This document shows, piece after piece, positions 15,343 through 23,866 of a DNA stretch of 58,301 bases. The translations under genes and the position numbers were made by a program. Where the stretch lies: positions 1 to 58,301 of the forward strand of contig CAMLLG010000020.1 of assembly GCA_946480825.1 (NCBI GenBank). Reading direction: 5' to 3'. A model generated the notes under the pieces. The model made no database searches. It was not told the origin of the DNA and worked only from the letters and a program-made list of their open reading frames with translations. This DNA is from an uncultured Lysobacteraceae bacterium (GTDB taxonomy: Bacteria > Pseudomonadota > Gammaproteobacteria > Xanthomonadales > Xanthomonadaceae). Positions within the stretch are counted from its first letter, which is position 1, and every line of letters begins with the position of its first letter.

Positions 15343-16512
15343 ATGGCCACTCGTACCACTGGGCATTACGTTCCCGGGTCGCTCGCGGGCAGCCGCTATC
15401 AGGCGTTCATCCCGGATGCCTTGCCGCCCGATCCGCCCTTGGATCTGGCTGCGCCCGATCTTGTCGGCCGCAAGGAGCGTGCCGATCAGGCGCTGGGTCG
15501 ATTGGACGGCATCACGCTCATGCTGCCCGACCCGGGATTGTTTCTCTACCAGTACGTGAGAAAAGAGGCGCTGCTTTCGTCGCAGATCGAGGGCACGCAG
15601 TCTTCGTTGTCGGACTTGCTGCTGTTCGAGATCGATGAAGCACCGGGCGTGCCCATCGATGATGTCGAAGAAGTGTCCAACTATGTCGCCGCACTGAATC
15701 ATGGGCTCAAACGCATTCGCGTAGACGATTTTCCCCTGTCGTTGCGCTTGATTCGGGAGATGCATGCCTTGTTGCTGCGCGGTGGGCGTGGCGCATCCAA
15801 ACAGCCGGGCGAGTTCCGCAAGGGCCAAGTTTGGGTTGGCGGCAGCACGCCCGCGCTCGCTCATTTCGTGCCGCCGCCTCCCGAAGCGCTGAATGCGGCA
15901 CTTCAAGGATTCGAACGCTTTCTGCATGCACCCGTCACCGAAGTTTCGCCGCTGGTCAAGGCGGCCCTGGCGCATGTGCAATTCGAAACGATCCACCCCT
16001 TCAGCGATGGCAATGGGCGCTTGGGACGTTTGCTGATCGCATTGATCCTGTGCGGTGAAGGCGTGTTGCGTGAGCCCAGTCTCTATCTCAGCCTGCACTT
16101 CAAACGACATCGCGCCGAATACTACGACCGTCTGAACGCGGTCAGGCTGCACGGCGACTGGGAAGGTTGGCTCGGTTTCTTCCTGGACGCGGTCGCCGAA
16201 ACCGCGCAGCAGGCGGTTGCGACCGCGCAACGCCTCCTCGCGTTGTTGGCCGAAGATCGCGCGCGGATCGCGACGCTGGGCGTGCGTGCGGGGAACGTCG
16301 GTCTGGTCTTCGACCAATTCGCGCGCAGGGTGCTGCTGGGCGTTCCGCAGATACAGCCGCAGTTGACCTTGAGTCTGCCGACGATTCGTGCCGCAGTGAG
16401 CACGCTGCAGGACATGGAAATCGTGAACGAGCTGACCGGTCAGCGCCGTCACCGCATTTTCGCTTATCAGCGTTACCTCGAAATCCTCAGCGAAGGCGCG
16501 CAGCCGCTGTGA
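15343..16512 (+). CDS. Fic-domain protein (AMPylase-like) with winged-helix C-terminus
   Basis: 389 residues. The Fic motif HPFSDGNGRLGR at 218-229 is complete, including catalytic His218, so AMP transfer to a hydroxyl side chain of a target protein is expected. The N-terminal inhibitory motif S-x-x-x-E-G (residues 79-84, SSQIEG) is also present, as in class II, self-inhibited Fic proteins. The last 100 residues look like a helix-turn-helix/winged-helix domain (LSLPTIRAAVSTLQDMEIVNEL), which may allow autorepression through the AT-rich TAAGAA-bearing promoter. It lies 19 bases upstream of the methyltransferase gene, so it is in the same transcription unit. Base composition is lower in GC than nearby housekeeping genes. 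Confidence 0.92.
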   Translation: MATRTTGHYVPGSLAGSRYQAFIPDALPPDPPLDLAAPDLVGRKERADQALGRLDGITLMLPDPGLFLYQYVRKEALLSSQIEGTQSSLSDLLLFEIDEAPGVPIDDVEEVSNYVAALNHGLKRIRVDDFPLSLRLIREMHALLLRGGRGASKQPGEFRKGQVWVGGSTPALAHFVPPPPEALNAALQGFERFLHAPVTEVSPLVKAALAHVQFETIHPFSDGNGRLGRLLIALILCGEGVLREPSLYLSLHFKRHRAEYYDRLNAVRLHGDWEGWLGFFLDAVAETAQQAVATAQRLLALLAEDRARIATLGVRAGNVGLVFDQFARRVLLGVPQIQPQLTLSLPTIRAAVSTLQDMEIVNELTGQRRHRIFAYQRYLEILSEGAQPL

Positions 16513-16531
16513 ACACGACCCGGGAAACCCA

Positions 16532-18166
16532 GTGAGCCGATACGACCACCTCGACCGCAATGCCCTGATCCGTCTGCTGCAGCGGCGCGACGCCGAGCGC
16601 CAGTTGGGGCTGGTGTGGGAACGCGATGAACATTCCGGCGGCGAGCTGGAAGCCGACCAGGCGCTCAACGACGACTATGTCGCGCTGTCGCTGGATGCGG
16701 CCTTGAGCCATGGCGAGGCGCCGTGGCGCAATCTGATCATCGAGGGCGACAACTTCGACGCGCTGCGCGCGCTGAAGATGAGCCACAAGGAAGGCATCCG
16801 CTGCATCTACATCGATCCGCCGTACAACACCGGCAATCGCGATTTCGTCTACAACGACCGCTTCGTCGACAAGACCCACCGCTTCCGGCATTCGCTATGG
16901 CTGGAATTCATGTATCGACGACTGACCCTGGCGAAGGAATTGCTGGCCGAGGATGGCGTGATCTTCGTCAGCATCGATGACAATGAGGTGTTCCGGCTTG
17001 GGATGTTGATGGATCGGATTTTTGGCGAAGCAAATTTCGTTGCCAATGTAATTTGGCAGAAAGTGTTTTCGCCAAAGGGAACTGCGCAGCATTTCTCGGA
17101 TGATCATGAGTATTTAGTCGTTTATGCGCGCGATAAATCTAAGTGGAGGCCAAATCTTCTGCCTAGGACGGCATCTCAAGATAAGGCTTATAAAAATCCG
17201 GACAACGATCCGAGAGGGGCTTGGACTTCTGGTGATCTTTCCGCTAGAAATTACTATTCGAAAGGCACGTATTCGATTATTGGGCCTACTGGTCGTGTGA
17301 TAAGTGGGCCGCCTGCTGGAATGTATTGGCGGTTCTCTGAAGAAAAATTTAAACAACTTGATGCCGATGGGCGGATTTGGTGGGGGAAAAATCGCGATAA
17401 TATGCCGCGGTTGAAGAGATTTCTATCGGATGTCCAGCAAGGGACGGTCCCTCAGACGTTTTGGGCTTATTCCGAAGTCGGTCATACGCAAGACGCCAAA
17501 AAGCAGTTGCTCGATGTGCTGCGTTTCGATTCGTCAGGCGATGTCTTCTCAACGCCGAAGCCTGTGCAACTGATGGAGCGCATCCTGCGTATCGCCAGCA
17601 ATCCCGGCGACACGATTCTGGACTTCTTCGCCGGTTCCGGAACGCTGGCGCAGGCAGTCGCCAAGCTGAACGCCGAAGACGGCAGTAATCGCCGTTTCAT
17701 CCTCGTCAGTAGCACCGAAGCCACCGAAGACCAGCCGGACAAGAATCTCTGCCGCGATGTCTGCGCGGAACGCGTGCGCCGGGTGATGGGCGGCTACACG
17801 AATGCCAAGGGCGAGGCCGTGCCCGGTTTGGGCGGCGGCTTCGCGTATCTGCGCGTCCGGCGCATACCGAAGCACCGCCTGACGCTCAAGCTCGATCACG
17901 CCGAGGTGTGGAGCGCGCTGCAACTGGTGCATGCGCGTCCGCTCGCGCCGTGGCCCGGCAGCGGCTTCGTCGCCGACGGTGGTCTGGCCTATCTCGCCGA
18001 TTTCCGCGAACCCTCGCTGCAGGCGCTGGATGCCTGGCTGGCGCAATACGAGGGCGCCGACCGCGTGCTCTACAGCTGGTCGCCCGAGCGCCTGCGCGAA
18101 CGCGCGCCGGACGTGTGGCGATTGCCGATTCCGCAGCATCTGCGCGACCGTTTCGGGCGAGGGTGA
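16532..18166 (+). CDS. Type III-like DNA methyltransferase (Mod), beta class
   Basis: 544 residues from GTG 16532. Motif IV DPPYNTGN (DPPY at 95-98) comes before the AdoMet motif FFAGSGT (366-371), the beta-class order typical of N6-adenine Mod subunits of type III restriction systems. The segment between them (about residues 155-330, bases 16990-17520) is the target-recognition region and is much more AT-rich than both flanks, with many TAT/AAA/GAT codons. That points to replacement of the recognition domain by recombination from another source. The partner restriction gene follows at 18408 after a repeat array. A Fic gene precedes it. Confidence 0.92.
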   Translation: MSRYDHLDRNALIRLLQRRDAERQLGLVWERDEHSGGELEADQALNDDYVALSLDAALSHGEAPWRNLIIEGDNFDALRALKMSHKEGIRCIYIDPPYNTGNRDFVYNDRFVDKTHRFRHSLWLEFMYRRLTLAKELLAEDGVIFVSIDDNEVFRLGMLMDRIFGEANFVANVIWQKVFSPKGTAQHFSDDHEYLVVYARDKSKWRPNLLPRTASQDKAYKNPDNDPRGAWTSGDLSARNYYSKGTYSIIGPTGRVISGPPAGMYWRFSEEKFKQLDADGRIWWGKNRDNMPRLKRFLSDVQQGTVPQTFWAYSEVGHTQDAKKQLLDVLRFDSSGDVFSTPKPVQLMERILRIASNPGDTILDFFAGSGTLAQAVAKLNAEDGSNRRFILVSSTEATEDQPDKNLCRDVCAERVRRVMGGYTNAKGEAVPGLGGGFAYLRVRRIPKHRLTLKLDHAEVWSALQLVHARPLAPWPGSGFVADGGLAYLADFREPSLQALDAWLAQYEGADRVLYSWSPERLRERAPDVWRLPIPQHLRDRFGRG

Positions 18167-18192
18167 GCATGTTCCGATCGCCAATCTCTCCC

Positions 18193-18356
18193 GTAGGCGG
18201 GCCTTCAGGCCCGATGCGTTTGCACCGCATCGTCGAAGGGCTCGGGGCTGAAGCCCCTCCTACGACATGGTGGCCATCGACCCCTGTAGGAGGGCCTTCA
18301 GGCCCGAGATGTTTGCATTCCATCGCTGACGCCCTCGGGGCTGAAGCCCCTCCTGC
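18193..18356. repeat. Array of four GGCCTTCAGGCC-type repeats
   Basis: Units at 18193-18214 and 18286-18307 (plus sense, GTAGGAGGGCCTTCAGGCCCGA type) alternate with inverse units at 18242-18263 and 18335-18356. Each unit contains an internal palindrome and adjacent units can also pair with each other. The array separates the methyltransferase and restriction genes. The same family occurs at 14911, 23737-23834 and 33053-33152. Confidence 0.9.
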
Positions 18357-18407
18357 GAAGCCTTGCGCCAAGCGTGACAGCGACACCTTTATCGACAGGA
18401 CACTGCG

Positions 18408-20957
18408 ATGCCACTGATGCTCAAGGACTTCCAGGAACAGGTCTGCGCCGGCATCGTCGCCCGCCTGGCCAACGTGCGCACGCTGTACTCGCAGCTGGGC
18501 GTGGTTCCCGAGGCGCGACAGGGCGAGGCGCAGGCGCTGGTGCGCCGCCGCGATGGCGCGCTCGTGCTGCAGGCGCCGACCGGCGCCGGCAAGACCGTGA
18601 TCGCGATCGAAGCCATGCGCCGCGCCAGCGAAGGTGAGCGCGTGCTGTGGTTCTGGTTCGCGCCGTTTTCCGGGCTGGTGGAACAGTCGCGCACCGTGCT
18701 GGCCGCGCAGGCGCCGGAATTGACGCTGCTCGATCTGGGCAGCGACCGCAGCCTGGATGCGGTACGCGGCGGCGGCGTGTTCGTCACCACTTGGGCCTCG
18801 GTCGCGGCACGCAGCGCCGACAGCCGCCTGGCGCGCATCCGCAGCGATGTCGGTCTGGCGATCGACGATGTGATCGCGCTTGCGCGCGCCGAAGGTCTGC
18901 GCATCGGCTGCGTGGTCGACGAAGCCCATCATGGCTTTCAGAAAGCGGCGCAGGCGCGCGCGTTCTTCAAGGACGTGCTGAAACCCGATTACACCCTGAT
19001 GATGACCGCGACACCGCGCGATGCCGATGTCGCCGGGTTCGAGCGTGCCACTGGCTATGAAGTCGGCACGGTCGAGGACTGGGCGTCGGTCAGCCGTTAC
19101 GACGCCGTGCAGGCCGGCCTGCTCAAACGCGGCGTGCGTCTGGTGCGTTTCCTCGCGCGCGATGGCGACGGCCAGCAATTGATCGATTTCGAGCATCTGG
19201 CGCTGCGCGAATGCGCCGCGATGCATCATCAGATCAAACGCAGTCTTGCGGAGGAAGGCGTGGCGCTGACGCCGCTGATGCTGGTGCAGGTGCCGGACGG
19301 CAAACAGGCGCAGGAAGCCGCACGCAAATTCCTGATCGAGCAATTGGGATTCGACGAAAAGGCGGTGCGCCTGCATACCGCCGACGAACCGGACCCGGAC
19401 CTGCTGTCGCTGGCCAACGACCCGACAGTGGAGGTGTTGATCTTCAAGATGGCGGTAGCGCTGGGCTTCGATGCGCCGCGTGCGTTCACGCTGGCCGCAC
19501 TGCGCGGTGCCCGCGATCCGTCGTTCGGCGTACAGGTGATCGGCCGCATCGTCCGACGCCATGCCTTGCTGCAGTCGCGCGAGGCTTTGCCTCCGTTGCT
19601 CGATCACGGCTATGTATTTCTCGCCAATGCGCAGGCGCAGGAAGGTCTGCTGGATGCCGGCCAACTCATCAACACGATGAACACGCAGGCGCCCGAGTTG
19701 GGCACGCAAACCGTGTTGACTGTCATCGGCGATCTGGGCGAGGTGCAGGTGGCGCGCAGCGGCGAGTCGCTCAGCCTGCTGGTGACGCCGACCGGCGCGC
19801 AGGTCGTCGGCACCGAGCAGGGCGCCGGCTCCGCCGAAACCCGATCCGCCGAAGCCGGTGGCGCTGCGGTCGCCGAGACCTTCGGTGGCGCCGAAGTTGC
19901 CGCGTGGCGCGTGCTTGGGCAGGAATTGCTGCGTCTGAATGGCGGCGCAGGCACCGCGGCGCAAACCGATGTGCGCGGCCGCGATGCCGGTGGCGTCGCG
20001 CCGCTGCTCGCGTTGACGCAATCGACGACCTACCGTTACCCGCGTCGCGCCGGCGTGCCGGACACGCTGCGCAGCGAACGACTGCCGCCCGCGGCGAACG
20101 ACTTCGAAGCGAGACTCGCCGAACATGTGAATTTCGAGCCCGCTGTCCTCGCCAGCCGGTTTCGCGTACGCGAACAGTTGCGCCGCAGCGAACGCGATCT
20201 GTTCGCGGGTGTGGCGGTGGACGAGACGCTGCAGGACATCTGGGCGACGGTGGATGCGGTCGCGGTCGCCGAACGGGCCGAACAGATCCGCCTGCGGTTG
20301 CAGGATGCGAACGATCGTGAACTGCATGGCCGACTGATCGAGCGCTTCCATGCAGTGATCGTCGCCAGCGGCGCCGAGCCGCCCGACAGCGAGGAAGAAT
20401 TGCTGCAGCAGCTCGATCTGGTGCAGGTCCGGCATCCGCAGCTTCTGCGTGACGCCTACCGCCGTTTGCGGATGACGCAGGTGATGGATGTCGATGTGGT
20501 GTTGCCTGCCGAGATGCAGAGCGACATGCGTTTGCCGTCTGCGCTGCGCGGTAGTTACGGCGTGTTTCCGCCGGGCTTGAACCTTGACGAGCTGGCGGTC
20601 GCGAAGATGCTCGATGCCGACGATCAGGTGTTGTGGTGGCATCGCAACGTGCCCGGCCGCTCCGATTCGGTCGGTCTGTATCGTTGGGACGAAGGGACAG
20701 GGTTCTATCCCGACTTCATCGTCGCCCTGCGCGAGCGACAGACACCGGGCGGCATCGCGCTGCTGGAAGTGAAAGGCGGCCAGTGGTGGGGAGAACCTGC
20801 CGAAGTCGACAAGGCCGGCGCGGTTCATCCGCAGTACGGATCCGTGTTCATGGCCGGCCGACGCCGAGGACAGGTCGGATTCGTCCATCTGCGTCGCCTG
20901 CTCGATCGCCTGGAGCCCGACGGCGATTTTTCGGTGAATCGCCTGCGGTTCGTCTGA
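18408..20957 (+). CDS. Type III-like restriction subunit: DEAH helicase with PD-(D/E)XK nuclease
   Basis: 849 residues from ATG 18408. Walker A APTGAGKT (56-63) and DEAH (171-174), followed by SF2 motif III TATPR, give an SF2 helicase/translocase core. Near the C-terminus FYPDFIV (Asp769) and LLEVKGG (Glu787, Lys789) fit a PD-(D/E)XK endonuclease. This layout, together with the Mod-like gene just upstream, fits the Res subunit of a type III restriction-modification system, though shorter than the usual 900-1000 residues and with long low-similarity central parts. It would cleave DNA unmodified at the site recognised by the methyltransferase. A single-chain helicase-nuclease of another defence system is the main alternative. 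Confidence 0.85.
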   Translation: MPLMLKDFQEQVCAGIVARLANVRTLYSQLGVVPEARQGEAQALVRRRDGALVLQAPTGAGKTVIAIEAMRRASEGERVLWFWFAPFSGLVEQSRTVLAAQAPELTLLDLGSDRSLDAVRGGGVFVTTWASVAARSADSRLARIRSDVGLAIDDVIALARAEGLRIGCVVDEAHHGFQKAAQARAFFKDVLKPDYTLMMTATPRDADVAGFERATGYEVGTVEDWASVSRYDAVQAGLLKRGVRLVRFLARDGDGQQLIDFEHLALRECAAMHHQIKRSLAEEGVALTPLMLVQVPDGKQAQEAARKFLIEQLGFDEKAVRLHTADEPDPDLLSLANDPTVEVLIFKMAVALGFDAPRAFTLAALRGARDPSFGVQVIGRIVRRHALLQSREALPPLLDHGYVFLANAQAQEGLLDAGQLINTMNTQAPELGTQTVLTVIGDLGEVQVARSGESLSLLVTPTGAQVVGTEQGAGSAETRSAEAGGAAVAETFGGAEVAAWRVLGQELLRLNGGAGTAAQTDVRGRDAGGVAPLLALTQSTTYRYPRRAGVPDTLRSERLPPAANDFEARLAEHVNFEPAVLASRFRVREQLRRSERDLFAGVAVDETLQDIWATVDAVAVAERAEQIRLRLQDANDRELHGRLIERFHAVIVASGAEPPDSEEELLQQLDLVQVRHPQLLRDAYRRLRMTQVMDVDVVLPAEMQSDMRLPSALRGSYGVFPPGLNLDELAVAKMLDADDQVLWWHRNVPGRSDSVGLYRWDEGTGFYPDFIVALRERQTPGGIALLEVKGGQWWGEPAEVDKAGAVHPQYGSVFMAGRRRGQVGFVHLRRLLDRLEPDGDFSVNRLRFV

Positions 20958-21033
20958 AGGCCGATCCGGCCATTACAATTCCGCGCTTTGCAGCGTCCTC
21001 TACGCCATCCTCCGATGGCAGGAAACACGATCA

Positions 21034-21951
21034 ATGACTTACCCCGATTACCCCTTCACCCCCAACCGCCTCGAAGTCCGGCCTGGCATCGCGATGTCGT
21101 ATCTGGACGAGGGTCCGCGCGATGGCGAGGTGATCGTGATGCTGCACGGCAATCCGTCGTGGAGTTTCTACTGGCGGCATCTGGTGCTGGGGATGAGGGA
21201 CAAGTACCGCTGCATCGTGCCGGATCACGTCGGCATGGGGCTGTCGGACAAGCCCGGCGACGATCGCTACACCTACACGCTGCAGTCGCGCGTCGACGAT
21301 CTGACCACGCTGCTCGATCACCTGGGCATCACCGGGACGGTGACGCTGGCGGTGCACGACTGGGGCGGGATGATCGGTTTCGGCTGGGCGCTGTCGCACG
21401 AGGCGCAGGTGCGCCGGCTGCTGATCACCAACACTGCGGCGTTTCCGCTGCCGCCGGCCAAGCCGATGCCGTGGCAGTTGAACCTCTGCCGCAACACCGC
21501 GCTCGGCGCGTTCCTGATCCGCGGCTTCAACGCCTTCGCCGCCGGCACCGCGCGCGACTGCGTGGCGCGCAAGCTGTCGAAGGACGTGTATCGCGGCTAC
21601 GTCGCGCCCTACGATTCGTGGGCGAACCGTATCTCGACCCTGCGCTTCGTGCAGGACATTCCGCTGGCCGAGGGCGATCCCGCCTGGGGGCTGGTGAAGG
21701 CGTCCGCCAACCGGTTGCCGGTCTTCGCCGACCGCCCGGCGTTCATCGCCTGGGGTCTGCAGGATTTCGTGTTCGATCGCCATTTCCTCGAAGGCTTCCG
21801 CAGCGCCCTGCCGCAGGCGGAGGTGCATGCGTTCGAGGACGCGCATCACTACGTGCTGGAAGACAAGCACGAGGTGCTGGTGCCGGCGATGCGCCGGTTC
21901 CTGGATGAACACGCACTGCACGAGCACGCACTGGACGCGCATCCGCTTTGA
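21034..21951 (+). CDS. oleB: OleB, alpha/beta-hydrolase-fold beta-lactone decarboxylase
   Basis: 305 residues; ATG 21034 follows CAGGAAACACGATCA. OleB removes CO2 from the cis-beta-lactone made by OleC and releases the cis-olefin, the last step. It has the haloalkane-dehalogenase-like layout: HGNPSWSFYW (His38-Gly-Asn40 oxyanion region), nucleophile elbow VHDWGG with Asp109, a cap domain, and the late histidine in DAHHYV. The length matches Xanthomonas OleB. Its nearest neighbours are the restriction gene upstream, which looks inserted, and the FAD monooxygenase and oleC downstream. OleB, OleC and OleD are known to form a large complex in related bacteria. Confidence 0.95.
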   Translation: MTYPDYPFTPNRLEVRPGIAMSYLDEGPRDGEVIVMLHGNPSWSFYWRHLVLGMRDKYRCIVPDHVGMGLSDKPGDDRYTYTLQSRVDDLTTLLDHLGITGTVTLAVHDWGGMIGFGWALSHEAQVRRLLITNTAAFPLPPAKPMPWQLNLCRNTALGAFLIRGFNAFAAGTARDCVARKLSKDVYRGYVAPYDSWANRISTLRFVQDIPLAEGDPAWGLVKASANRLPVFADRPAFIAWGLQDFVFDRHFLEGFRSALPQAEVHAFEDAHHYVLEDKHEVLVPAMRRFLDEHALHEHALDAHPL

Positions 21952-22053
21952 ACGCCGTCGCCGCGCCGATCCATCGGCGCGATTGACCCGGATCAACGCC
22001 CGGCGACCGCACCGGGCCTACCCTGCCGCCTTCGCACACGCCGCGAGGGCGCC

Positions 22054-23307
22054 ATGTCCGCTTCCCAGTATCGTCCCGAGCACAGGTTCGACATCGTCGT
22101 GGTCGGCGCGGGGCCGGTCGGCCTGTGTTTCGCGCGTTCGCTCGCCGGCAGCGGGCTGAAGATCGCGCTGGTCGAACGCCAGCCGCGCGCGGCGTTGGCC
22201 GATCCCGCGGAGGACGGCCGCGAGATCGCGCTGACCCATCGTTCGCGGCGGTTGATGCAGGCGCTGGGGCTGTGGGTGCGGCTCGCCGACGACGACGTGT
22301 CGGAACTGCGCGATGCGCTGGTGCTCGACGGCGACGACGAAGACGGACTGCGTTTCCGCCGCGAGGAAGGGCGCGGCCCGCTGGGCTGGCTGGTGCCGAA
22401 TCATGCGATCCGCCGCGCCGCCTATGCGGAATTGCTGGCGAACACCGATGCGGTGCTGTTCGACGGTCTGCGCGTCGTCGGCGTGCGCACCGATGCCGAC
22501 GGCGCCGAACTGCGGCTCGACGACGGCGCCACGCTGCATGCCGAGCTCGTCGTCGCCGCCGACAGCCGATTTTCCGAGACCCGTCGCGCGATGGGCATCG
22601 CCGCGACGATGCGCGATTTCGGCAAGACCATGCTGGTGTGCCGCGTACGCCACGCGCGCGAACACGCGCAGACCGCGTGGGAATGGTTCGATTACGGCCA
22701 GACGCTGGCGCTGCTGCCGCTGCGCGATCCGCAGCTGTCGTCGGTGGTGCTGACCCTGCCGCACGCGCAGGCGATGGCGGTGCAGGCGCTGGACGCCGAG
22801 ACCTTCGGCACGGAGATGACGCGACGCTTCCACGGCCGTCTCGGCGCGATGACCTTCGTCGGCCCGTGCTGCGCGTATCCGCTGGTGGGCGTGTATCCGC
22901 GGCGCTTCGTGGCCGAGCGTTTCGCGACCATCGGCGATGCCGCGGTGGGCATGCATCCGGTGACCGCGCACGGATTCAACTTCGGTCTGCGCGGGCAGGA
23001 CACGCTGGCCACCGCGATCCGCGACGCGCATGCGGCCGGACGCCCGTTCTGGCGCGATGCGCTGCTGCAGGATTACGAACACGCGCACCGGCGCGCGACG
23101 CGGCCGCTGTATCTCGCGACCCAGCTGGTCGCCGGGCTGTATACCGACGAAGCGCCGCCCGCGAAGCTGCTGCGGCGGGCCGCGCTGCGCGCCGCGCAGC
23201 GGTTCGCGCCGTTCCGGACGATGGTGATGGCGGGCCTGACCGACGATGGGCGCGGGCCGCTGCCGTCGCTGTCATCGTCATCTGCGTGGTCGCGTCGCGC
23301 GGGTTGA
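22054..23307 (+). CDS. UbiH/COQ6-family FAD-dependent hydroxylase
   Basis: 417 residues. GAGPVG at 18-23 in VVVGAGPVGLCFARSL is the FAD-binding fingerprint; AADSRFSETRR is the variant DG motif and TIGDAAVGMHP followed by HGFNFGL is the GD motif. These place it among flavin aromatic hydroxylases of ubiquinone synthesis (UbiH/UbiI/UbiF/UbiM). The MHPVTAHGFN form recalls UbiM-like members, but which ring position it hydroxylates cannot be told from sequence. It lies between oleB and oleC in the same direction. ubiJ and ubiB occur 10 kb downstream, so a role in ubiquinone synthesis is likely, but a link to olefin metabolism is not excluded. Confidence 0.85.
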   Translation: MSASQYRPEHRFDIVVVGAGPVGLCFARSLAGSGLKIALVERQPRAALADPAEDGREIALTHRSRRLMQALGLWVRLADDDVSELRDALVLDGDDEDGLRFRREEGRGPLGWLVPNHAIRRAAYAELLANTDAVLFDGLRVVGVRTDADGAELRLDDGATLHAELVVAADSRFSETRRAMGIAATMRDFGKTMLVCRVRHAREHAQTAWEWFDYGQTLALLPLRDPQLSSVVLTLPHAQAMAVQALDAETFGTEMTRRFHGRLGAMTFVGPCCAYPLVGVYPRRFVAERFATIGDAAVGMHPVTAHGFNFGLRGQDTLATAIRDAHAAGRPFWRDALLQDYEHAHRRATRPLYLATQLVAGLYTDEAPPAKLLRRAALRAAQRFAPFRTMVMAGLTDDGRGPLPSLSSSSAWSRRAG

Positions 23308-23679
23308 TCAGCCGCCCGCGGTGTCCGCGAGCGCCCGCTCGACCTCATCCTGCATCAATGGCGCGAGACCGTAGGCGGTGCGCGCCCGGTCGCACTGCGG
23401 GTTCGGCGTGCCGTCTTCCCACGACATCCGCAGATCGCGACACGCGTTCGGCCGCGCGTCGTAGATCGTGCAGCGCACGCCTTCGCCGACGACGCCTTCC
23501 AGCGCGATGCAGTGCGGCCGTTTCGCCCAGGTGCCGCGCATGCTGCGCTGGTGCGGGCCGAAGCTTTCGGTGAGCGCGATCGGCACGCGGCCGCCGAGGT
23601 CGGGCTCGGCTTCCGACCAGTGCAGGCTGACGCGGAAATGGGCGCAGCAGGCGCCGCAGGACAGGCAGGGGTGGGACAT
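23308..23679 (-). CDS. YkgJ-family cysteine-cluster protein
   Basis: 123 residues, starting MSHPCLSCGACCAHFRVSL. The CxxCxxCC cluster near the N-terminus (Cys5, 8, 11, 12) plus later cysteines (RPHC, VRCTIYDARPNAC, NPQC) is the pattern of the YkgJ/UPF0153 family, which probably binds zinc or an iron-sulfur centre. It ends one base from the stop of the convergent FAD hydroxylase gene. Function of the family is not established. Confidence 0.88.
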   Translation of the reverse strand: MSHPCLSCGACCAHFRVSLHWSEAEPDLGGRVPIALTESFGPHQRSMRGTWAKRPHCIALEGVVGEGVRCTIYDARPNACRDLRMSWEDGTPNPQCDRARTAYGLAPLMQDEVERALADTAGG

Positions 23680-23736
23680 GCGCGGATTCTAGGGACGGCG
23701 ATGGCCCAAGCGATAGACGATCCCGAAGGAGGGCCT

Positions 23737-23834
23737 GTAGGAGGGCCTTCAGGCCCGAGCTCTTCGAGAGCGCCCCATCGTCGATCCGCGGTGCAATAGG
23801 TGTTGCAAGAGATCGGGCCTGAAGGCCCTCCTGC
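23737..23834. repeat. Inverted pair of GGCCTTCAGGCC-type repeats upstream of oleC
   Basis: A plus-sense unit at 23737-23758 and an inverse unit at 23813-23834. They can pair to form a large hairpin in the 187-base space between the YkgJ-like gene and oleC, close to where the oleC promoter should be. Confidence 0.9.
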
Positions 23835-23866
23835 GGGCCCGAAGCCCCGGCCGCTACAATCGCACC

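Noticed and set aside
18193..18356. Possible CRISPR array or attachment-site cluster beside the restriction genes
   Set aside because: Units alternate in orientation and have internal symmetry, and identical units occur at three other places; this is a dispersed palindromic repeat family.
17886..20888. About 1000-residue frame antisense to the restriction gene
   Set aside because: It runs across the repeat array and has no recognisable domain; the sense gene has complete helicase and nuclease motifs.
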